From NCBI GenBank assembly GCA_022791735.1, contig JAAVZQ010000056.1, forward strand, positions 1-8,666: DNA of 8,666 nucleotides, read 5' to 3'. Positions 1 through 4,524 of the stretch are shown piece after piece. This stretch comes from Clostridia bacterium. GTDB lineage: Bacteria > Bacillota > Clostridia > TANB77 > CAG-508. A program made the translations under genes and the position numbers. Under the pieces are notes generated by a model. It saw only the letters and a list, made by a program, of their open reading frames with translations, was not told the DNA's origin and ran no database searches. Each line of letters begins with the position of its first letter. The stretch's first letter is position 1.

Positions 1-27
1 TATATACTTATTGAAAGGATGGATAAA

Positions 28-421
28 ATGGGTGAATTTTTCGGTAGTCTAGAGATTATGGATTATGTTTGGTGCTTTATTATAGGCGGTATAATCTGTA
101 TCATAGCTCAAATTTTGATAGATAAAACTAAAATAACTCCTGCAAGAATTCTTGTGCTTTATGTAACGGTTCGGTGCAATACTTCGGTGGACTTGGAATA
201 TATGATTACATTATAAAATTTGCAGGTGCTGGTGCAACTGTTCCACTTACTCGGATTTGGTGCAAATCTTGCAAAAGGAGCTATTAAGGGTGTTAAAGAA
301 GCTGGGCTTCTTCGGTGCTTTCACTGGTGGAATTAAGGCTTCTGCTGGTGGTATTGCTGCAGCTGTATTCTTTGGATATATAGCTTCTTTAGTTGCTAAA
401 CCTAAAATGAAAAAACAATAA
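28..421 (+). CDS. spoVAE: Stage V sporulation protein AE (SpoVAE), read through four +1 frameshifts
   Basis: This is a small integral membrane subunit of the SpoVA complex, which moves Ca-dipicolinate into the developing spore core. If one C is dropped at 172, 185, 252 and 313, a continuous 129-residue protein results, the usual family length. It has a hydrophobic N-terminus (DYVWCFIIGG), the DKTKITPARILV segment, then FAGAGATVPL, TGFG, LAKGAIK, GLLGAFTGG and a final hydrophobic stretch ending in KPKMKKQ. All of these are hallmarks of SpoVAE. No substitution damages a conserved residue; the only defects are the four extra Cs, each exactly between two codons and directly before a conserved glycine. 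I chose ATG 28 because AAGGA (15-19) lies 8 bases upstream. ATG 19 lacks a Shine-Dalgarno site and ATG 58 has only a weak one. The upstream frame is open to the edge, so partners such as spoVAC and spoVAD may lie just outside. Without shifting, translation ends after about 62 residues. A pseudogene is possible but unlikely given the identical nature of the lesions. Confidence 0.88.
172..175 (+). other. +1 shift site 1 in spoVAE (CGGT)
   Basis: The reading is ACG GTT [C] GGT GCA. The zero-frame codon is CGG. Skipping C172 gives VTV-GAI, as expected for SpoVAE residues 46-51. Confidence 0.8.
185..188 (+). other. +1 shift site 2 in spoVAE (CGGT)
   Basis: The reading is ATA CTT [C] GGT GGA. Skipping C185 restores the conserved ILGGLG motif. 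It lies only 13 bases after site 1, so two shifts are needed within five codons. Confidence 0.8.
252..255 (+). other. +1 shift site 3 in spoVAE (CGGA)
   Basis: The reading is CTT ACT [C] GGA TTT GGT. Skipping C252 restores the conserved PLTGFG motif. Confidence 0.8.
313..316 (+). other. +1 shift site 4 in spoVAE (CGGT)
   Basis: The reading is CTT CTT [C] GGT GCT. Skipping C313 restores the conserved GLLGAFTGG motif. Confidence 0.8.
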
Positions 422-440
422 TATTAGATACTCCTATCTA

Positions 441-466
441 TCGCACCAATGGTGCGAGTTTTATTT
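441..466 (+). terminator. Rho-independent terminator after spoVAE
   Basis: A perfect 7-bp stem, TCGCACC (441-447) with GGTGCGA (451-457), has a 3-base AAT loop and is followed by GTTTTATTT. It lies 20 bases after the spoVAE stop and would end the spoVA transcript. Confidence 0.8.
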
Positions 467-488
467 AAGAACTAAAATTGTATTTTCA

Positions 489-518
489 TTGACTTTTGTA
501 CCATTATGATGTTATAAT
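489..518 (+). promoter_or_regulatory. Sigma-A type promoter for the 600-1577 gene
   Basis: TTGACT (489-494) and TATAAT (513-518) are separated by 18 bases, close to consensus. A short palindrome, ACCAA-TT-TTGGT (529-540), sits near the expected transcript start and could be an operator or a leader hairpin. The rest of 519-584 is AT-rich and I see no gene in it. Confidence 0.75.
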
Positions 519-599
519 ATTTATGCAAACCAATTTTGGTATGAAGATGGATTTTTTATCTGTCTTTATATAATTTTTCCTTAAAAGGAGATAAAATGT

Positions 600-1577
600 A
601 TGAGAAACAGCTTTAGCGCAAACCCCTGTGTAGAAAAGGAGCTCCGTGACATACGTCTCGGTGTCCGGCACGACGAAATGACCGAACAGGATTGGGTGTC
701 TGTGTGGCCGCCTCTTCCTCCTATTTCAATGGAGGATTTCCAGCTCGACCATGACAAGGCCTTGGAAGAGCTTGGCATTTCACACAATGAACTCGTAGAA
801 AACGGCGCTGTACCCGTGGATATGTTTCAGGCTCACACCGATATTGTTTCTGCCTTTAGATACCTTTACTCTAACGATGATGACGACGATGGTCTCTATG
901 GAGATGACGAAGACGAGCAGGACGGCGACGGAAATATGTACGATAATCTCTACTCCTCTCGGTGTATGGGAAACCACGCTCGTTCTCACCGGCGTTTGGA
1001 CGAATTTCGTGTTCGTGCCCGCAAAATCAGTGCCGGTATCAGCAATGTAGTTTCGGAAAATGGCAGTATCAATCCTGGCTTCATGTATGTGCGTAAGCAG
1101 AAGCTGGAAAAGGCCATGGAAAAGGCACAGCAGTTCAGTCAGGCCAAACGGAATATGTTCAAGCTGAAGCGTGCCTTTATCAAGAATAAGCGTGCAAGCA
1201 AGAACGCCATCAAGTTGGCCCGCCACTACTCTATTTACTGTGCTGGCTACAATCGCTATCTGGCGGATAACTGGTCAAAGAATGTTGTCGCTTCACAGGA
1301 TGCTGTTTCTAAAAAGCAGTCTGATGTTTCTTCCGAGAACATCCATACGCACAAGTTGCATGACACATCTGAAGAATTTGTGGTAAGCTATGACATGCCG
1401 AGCAAAAATCAGTCCTTTGTGGTAAGCCATATTCCCAACAATCGCGTGTATTCTTCTCATAAGAATAGCACTCATCCTGTAACTGATGTGCATCCCACAA
1501 CCATAGTGGATATGCTTCCGGCAGTGTTGCCGAGTTACCTTCGCAGGTGTTGCTTTGGCTACGGTCGCTTTTATTAA
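600..1577 (+). CDS. Unrecognised 325-residue acidic/basic protein, likely horizontally acquired
   Basis: I do not recognise a family. The start is ATG 600, with AAGGAG at 585-590; an overlapping ATG at 596 opens only a six-codon frame. The protein has no signal peptide or clear membrane segment. Residues 93-110 form a very acidic run (five consecutive Asp, then mixed Asp/Glu). This is followed by strongly basic stretches around 126-145 and 164-222, the latter Lys/Arg-rich and probably helical. An imperfect repeat, FVVSYDMPSKN / FVVSHIPNN, lies at 260-281. The C-terminus is Cys/Tyr/Gly-rich. Sampled lines are 43-60% GC, against about 17-30% around it, and codons end in C/G far more often. The gene uses CGG as arginine at codons 23, 121, 131 and 184, a codon absent as sense from every native-looking gene here. 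Its private promoter and terminator make it a self-contained cassette. The charge pattern hints at nucleic-acid or protein binding, but I assign no function. Confidence 0.75.
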   Translation: MRNSFSANPCVEKELRDIRLGVRHDEMTEQDWVSVWPPLPPISMEDFQLDHDKALEELGISHNELVENGAVPVDMFQAHTDIVSAFRYLYSNDDDDDGLYGDDEDEQDGDGNMYDNLYSSRCMGNHARSHRRLDEFRVRARKISAGISNVVSENGSINPGFMYVRKQKLEKAMEKAQQFSQAKRNMFKLKRAFIKNKRASKNAIKLARHYSIYCAGYNRYLADNWSKNVVASQDAVSKKQSDVSSENIHTHKLHDTSEEFVVSYDMPSKNQSFVVSHIPNNRVYSSHKNSTHPVTDVHPTTIVDMLPAVLPSYLRRCCFGYGRFY

Positions 1578-1579
1578 GT

Positions 1580-1586
1580 AAGGAGG
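1580..1586 (+). promoter_or_regulatory. Orphan Shine-Dalgarno sequence
   Basis: A perfect AAGGAGG lies three bases after the stop of the preceding gene. No start codon or reading frame follows; the next element is the terminator at 1598. It may be the remnant of a second, lost gene of the acquired cassette. Confidence 0.5.
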
Positions 1587-1597
1587 AATTATAACAA

Positions 1598-1627
1598 GGT
1601 GCTCCCTTTTGGGAGCGCCTTTATTTT
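1598..1627 (+). terminator. Strong rho-independent terminator of the cassette
   Basis: GGTGCTCCC (1598-1606) pairs with GGGAGCGCC (1611-1619), including one G-T wobble, around a TTTT loop. TTTATTTT follows. The GC-rich stem contrasts with the AT-rich host terminators. Confidence 0.9.
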
Positions 1628-1741
1628 GAAAACAACAAAATTCTTATCGTATAAACACTAAGGTTATCAGATACCCCATAATCCTTGATTGTTTAGATTG
1701 TTAAAGCTTTTATATTTTCATTAAAATTTTAACAAAATGTA

Positions 1742-1771
1742 TTGTATTTTCTTGGCTTTATATGATATAAT
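1742..1771 (+). promoter_or_regulatory. Promoter for the 1831-2145 gene
   Basis: TTGTAT (1742-1747), an 18-base spacer and TATAAT (1766-1771) are preceded by TG at 1763-1764, forming an extended -10 element. The interval 1628-1741 is AT-rich and I see no gene or RNA in it. Confidence 0.6.
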
Positions 1772-1830
1772 TTTTTTAGAATTTGAATAAAATGAATTAA
1801 ATGATTAGCTACTATAAGGATTGATAATTA

Positions 1831-2145
1831 ATGGATGTTAAAATAATACCAAATAAATATAACAGGACTACCGTTGGTGCAGATGGTGTAACTCATAATA
1901 TAGATACTAGCATAATGCGCACTTCTTATCATGTTGCAATCTCCGAATATTATGATATTGAAGATGAAGATGTATTGATAGATGCTATTCTACGTGACTT
2001 AAATCGTTTATCTGACGTTTTTAAAGCCATCAAAATGAATAGGGCTAGTGCTAAAAATGATATCGATAAAATAAATCACTTTAATGATTATATACAAAAT
2101 ATAAAAATGAATAAAGATATTGATGAACTTGAACTAGGCGATTAA
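1831..2145 (+). CDS. Small conserved-looking protein of unknown function (104 residues)
   Basis: I do not recognise the family. The start ATG follows AAGGA (1816-1820) at a slightly long 10-base spacing. The protein is hydrophilic and predicted soluble. It has a beta-type N-terminal part (MDVKIIPN...), an acidic YYDIEDEDVLIDAIL segment near residues 40-53, a helical Lys/Asn-rich middle, and an acidic tail ending in ELELGD. It has no cysteines and no membrane segment. Base and codon use match the AT-rich host and no CGG occurs, so unlike its left neighbour it looks resident. It has its own extended -10 promoter and shares the bidirectional terminator with rpsI, so it appears to be a single-gene transcript. 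Confidence 0.7.
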   Translation: MDVKIIPNKYNRTTVGADGVTHNIDTSIMRTSYHVAISEYYDIEDEDVLIDAILRDLNRLSDVFKAIKMNRASAKNDIDKINHFNDYIQNIKMNKDIDELELGD

Positions 2146-2146
2146 C

Positions 2147-2179
2147 AAAAAAACCTTAGTGATGTAACTAAGGTTTTTA
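2147..2179. terminator. Bidirectional terminator between the 104-residue gene and rpsI
   Basis: AAACCTTAG (2151-2159) pairs with CTAAGGTTT (2168-2176) around an 8-base loop. On the plus strand TTTTT follows; on the minus strand TTTTTTT follows. It therefore serves both converging transcripts. Confidence 0.85.
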
Positions 2180-2202
2180 TCTTTTCGCAAGAATTGTCGC
2201 AA

Positions 2203-2610
2203 TTATCTCTTACTAAATTGTGGTGCTTTTCTTGATTTTTTAAGACCATATTTCTTTCTTTCCTTCATTCTTGGATCTCTTGTTAAAAATCCTTTTGTTT
2301 TTAAAATTGGTCTATACTCACTATTTGCTTCATTTAAAGCTCTAGCTATTCCATGACGAATTGCTCCAGCTTGACCTGTAAATCCTCCGCCTTGTACTTT
2401 GCATATTACATCATATTTATTTAATGTATCTGTTGCAACTAATGGTTGTCTAACTATAACTTTTAAAGTTTCTAGTCCTAAATATTCATCTATATCTTTA
2501 GAATTGATAGTTATTTTTCCTGCACCTGGTACTAGTCTTACTCTTGCAATTGAGCTTTTTCTTCTTCCTGTACCATAGAACATTATTTTATCTGATTTTG
2601 CTTTAGGCAT
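2203..2610 (-). CDS. rpsI: 30S ribosomal protein S9 (uS9)
   Basis: This 135-residue protein is the expected length for bacterial S9, a small-subunit head protein whose C-terminal tail reaches the decoding site and contacts P-site tRNA. The GTGRRKSSIARVRL start, KVQGGGFTGQAGAIRHGIARAL core, LTRDPRMKERKKYGLKKSRKAPQFSKR region and terminal Lys-Arg are all present. The start is ATG with AAAGGAGG upstream. It follows rplM by 14 bases, the classic L13-S9 operon, and ends just before the bidirectional terminator. A CGG in the GGC GGA pair is out of frame and causes no break. Confidence 0.97.
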   Translation of the reverse strand: MPKAKSDKIMFYGTGRRKSSIARVRLVPGAGKITINSKDIDEYLGLETLKVIVRQPLVATDTLNKYDVICKVQGGGFTGQAGAIRHGIARALNEANSEYRPILKTKGFLTRDPRMKERKKYGLKKSRKAPQFSKR

Positions 2611-2624
2611 TTACTTTTCCTCCT

Positions 2625-3059
2625 TTAAAAATTCCATACTTCTGGTTTTTGAGCTTGGTTCTCATGCTCAGCTCCAGCATATACTCTTAATTTCTTGATT
2701 GTTTGTCTTCCTAAACTATTATGTGGTAACATTCCTTGGATTGCAAGTGTCATTGCTTTTTCTGGATTGTTATTTAACATATCCTTAGCTCTAGTCTCTT
2801 TCATTCCTCCGATATATCCTGAATGATGTCTATAAACTTTTTGGTTTAATTTATCTCCTGTTAAAATTACTTTACCACAATTGATAACTATTACATGGTC
2901 TCCTACATCTAAATTTGGTGTAAAGGTAGGTTTGTGTTTTCCTCTTAAAAGTCTTGCAGCTTCTGTTGCAACTCTTCCTAAAGGTTTTCCTTCTGCATCA
3001 ATTATATACCATTTTCTATCAATTTCATCTTTTTTTACACTATAAGTTGTATTATTCAT
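2625..3059 (-). CDS. rplM: 50S ribosomal protein L13 (uL13)
   Basis: This 144-residue protein matches the usual length of L13, an early-assembling large-subunit protein. The diagnostic parts are RKWYIIDAEGKPLGRVATEAARLLRGKHK, the GDHVIVINCGKVILTGDKLNQKVYRHHSGYIGG core, and MLPHNSLGRQTIKKLRVYAGAEHENQAQKPEVW. I chose the internal ATG at 3059 (MNNTTYSVKK), which follows GGAGG. The frame extends 17 residues further upstream, but that extension has no homology to L13 and overlaps the leader. It is co-transcribed with rpsI. Confidence 0.97.
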   Translation of the reverse strand: MNNTTYSVKKDEIDRKWYIIDAEGKPLGRVATEAARLLRGKHKPTFTPNLDVGDHVIVINCGKVILTGDKLNQKVYRHHSGYIGGMKETRAKDMLNNNPEKAMTLAIQGMLPHNSLGRQTIKKLRVYAGAEHENQAQKPEVWNF

Positions 3060-3111
3060 GGCAATTAATTTCCTCCATTCTAATTCTTCTATTTGAAAAC
3101 ATATAAGCACT

Positions 3112-3134
3112 GTAGTTTACCGGGGAGTAACTAC
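3112..3134 (-). promoter_or_regulatory. Leader hairpin upstream of rplM (candidate L13 autoregulatory leader)
   Basis: On the minus strand, GTAGTTAC pairs with GTA(A)ACTAC around the loop TCCCCG. This is a compact, conserved-looking stem about 50 bases before the rplM start in a short 5' leader. L13 leaders that bind the protein are known in low-GC Gram-positives. Assignment to that family is an inference. Confidence 0.4.
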
Positions 3135-3145
3135 TATGTTTACAT

Positions 3146-3154
3146 ATTTTATCA
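3146..3154 (-). promoter_or_regulatory. Possible extended -10 promoter of rplM-rpsI
   Basis: TGATAAAAT on the minus strand gives an extended -10 (TG-A-TAAAAT). Only a poor -35 (TTAAAA, 16 bases upstream) is visible. Confidence 0.35.
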
Positions 3155-3181
3155 CAATACTTAAATATTTTAATATATTTT

Positions 3182-3754
3182 TTACTGATTGTCAAGGGTT
3201 TGTAGCAATTTATTTCGCAAGTTTATTGTGTCTGGGTGAATTAAACTCTTTTTTCTGATTGATTTTTGGATTGTGAAGTCTAATGTAAATAAGATTGCTC
3301 TATCTAAATCCCCTTTTGCAAGTGTTCTTAATTCTTCTACTTCTTCATATGTTCTTGTTTCTTCTATTTTATCTGCTAAATATATGATTTTAGCAAAAGT
3401 GTCCATTTCTATGTTACCTGTTGTATGGTATTTTATTGCATTTTGCACTTTTTCACTTGCTCCAAACTCTGCTTTTGCAACTTCTGCGCCCAACTTTGCA
3501 TGCAAAAGCCCCATTTGCCTTGCTTCTATTTCATCTGGTACTATCTTATACTTTTCTAGTGCATTTTCTATTTCTTCTTTGCTAAATTCCTTTGCAATAT
3601 CATGTATTAACCCTGCAAATTCAGCTTCCTCTTCATACTCTCCATAGATTTTAGCAAGCTCTCTTGCAGCCTTCATCGCTCCTAATGAATGATTATATCT
3701 TTTTTCAGTCAACCTCGTTTTGAGTTCTTCTTTTACCTCTTCTATATCTTTCAT
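3182..3754 (-). CDS. yqeK: YqeK-type HD-domain hydrolase (symmetrical Ap4A hydrolase)
   Basis: This 190-residue HD-superfamily protein resembles YqeK, which cleaves diadenosine tetraphosphate symmetrically to two ADP. The metal-ligand set is visible: H22 in NHSLG, H51-D52 in GLIHDIAKE, H85 in LLHAKLGA, H110 in IKYHTTG and D128 in IYLADKIE. The start is ATG 3754, preceded by AGGAAAGGA. The frame continues 27 residues further upstream, but that part is Trp/Phe-rich, unlike the family, and passes over the Shine-Dalgarno site. In many Bacillota yqeK sits beside nadD, obgE and rsfS; here it stands between a lytic transglycosylase and rplM. No CGG codon occurs. Confidence 0.9.
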   Translation of the reverse strand: MKDIEEVKEELKTRLTEKRYNHSLGAMKAARELAKIYGEYEEEAEFAGLIHDIAKEFSKEEIENALEKYKIVPDEIEARQMGLLHAKLGAEVAKAEFGASEKVQNAIKYHTTGNIEMDTFAKIIYLADKIEETRTYEEVEELRTLAKGDLDRAILFTLDFTIQKSIRKKSLIHPDTINLRNKLLQTLDNQ

Positions 3755-3808
3755 ATTTATTCCTTTCCTATATTTATAATTCACAGCTAACCAAAACTGG
3801 AGGTTACG

Positions 3809-3820
3809 ACACCAAGGTGT
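3809..3820. repeat. Short palindrome between the transglycosylase gene and yqeK
   Basis: ACACC-AA-GGTGT forms a perfect 5-bp inverted repeat about 55 bases upstream of yqeK. It lacks a T-run on the proper side, so it is a poor terminator and could be an operator. The remainder of 3755-3890 shows no gene. Confidence 0.3.
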
Positions 3821-3890
3821 TATGAAAAAAAACATACATAACTACCCTACACAGCAGAACAGCCAACATTCAAAGCTGTAAATAATAAAA

Positions 3891-4437
3891 CTAATTATAT
3901 AATTCCTCATAAACCTTATAATTTTTTAGCACTTTTCGAACATAATTATTCGTTTCCTTATATGGCACTTTTTCAATATTACTTCCATCTTCTTTGATAA
4001 TTCCATTTTCTATCCATCTTGAAACCGTTCCAATTCCTGCATTATACGCAGTTATGGCTAAATAGTAGTTCCCATTATAATAGCTTACAAGCTTTTGAAA
4101 ATACTTTACTCCTATTTGTATATTTTTTTCAGGATTTTTAAGGTCTACCTCCTCTATTCCGTATTTCTTTAGCTATTTCATTTGCAGTATCTCCCATAAT
4201 TTGCATAAGTCCTGTTGCACCACTCGTTGATACCGAATTTGGCTTAAAATTGCTTTCAGCTTTTATAAGCGCAAATACCCAGTTTCTATCTATATTGCAT
4301 TCCTCTGAGTACTTATCTACATATTCTGCATATTTGTCTGGATAATACCTTTTTAAAGCTTTTGTGTATATATCAAAATATTGAATTAAAACTATGCATA
4401 TTATAATTATACCTATTATCAATATTTTTCTTTTCAA
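3891..4437 (-). CDS. Membrane-anchored lytic transglycosylase (SLT family), one +1 frameshift
   Basis: This enzyme cleaves peptidoglycan glycan strands, forming 1,6-anhydro-muramic ends on the outer face of the membrane. Dropping one base at 4161 gives 181 continuous residues. These comprise an N-terminal signal-anchor (about residues 4-20, IIGIIIICIVLI), the catalytic Glu61 in KAESNFKP, GLMQI (77-81), the IQIGVKYFQKLV helix, AYNAG (130-134) and a C-terminal helix ending YEELYN. The order and spacing are those of Slt70-like catalytic domains. The start is TTG 4437, with AAGGAG 7 bases upstream. Without the shift, the protein stops after residue 99 and loses AYNAG. It lies 87 bases after polA. 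In several clostridia a polA-coaE-slt order is seen; here coaE is absent. The gene is 547 bases long, one more than a multiple of three. Confidence 0.88.
4158..4161 (-). other. +1 shift site in the transglycosylase gene (CGGA)
   Basis: On the minus strand the reading is GAA ATA [C] GGA ATA GAG. Skipping the base at 4161 restores KEIGIEEVDLKNPEKNI; reading CGG in frame leads to a stop seven codons later. Confidence 0.8.
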
Positions 4438-4495
4438 GCGTTTACTCCTTTTTAGCTATTTTGTATTGCATCAAAATAACAGTTTCTTTTTTCTT

Positions 4496-4524
4496 GAACG
4501 TTTTAAAATCTTTTCAAAACGTTC
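4496..4524. repeat. Inverted repeat directly after the polA stop
   Basis: GAACGTTTT (4496-4504) and AAAACGTTC (4516-4524) form a perfect 9-bp stem with an 11-base loop, abutting the polA stop codon at 4525. No T-run follows on the minus strand, so it is more likely an mRNA 3'-end stabiliser or weak terminator, or allows read-through into the transglycosylase gene. Confidence 0.6.

Noticed and set aside
40..45. A ninth shift site at TTCGGT near the start of spoVAE
   Set aside because: Here C is the third base of an in-frame TTC codon. Removing it leads to a TAG within a few codons, so it is ordinary coding sequence.
844..1050. A second gene in the +1 frame inside the 600-1577 gene, reached by slipping at CGG codon 121
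   Set aside because: The 68-residue frame shows no recognisable features and is best explained as a shadow of the longer GC-rich frame.
3060..3110. A longer L13 starting at 3110
   Set aside because: The 17 extra residues have no L13 character, and the ATG at 3059 has its own GGAGG.
3755..3835. A longer YqeK starting at 3835
   Set aside because: The extension passes through the Shine-Dalgarno site of the ATG at 3754 and does not resemble the family.
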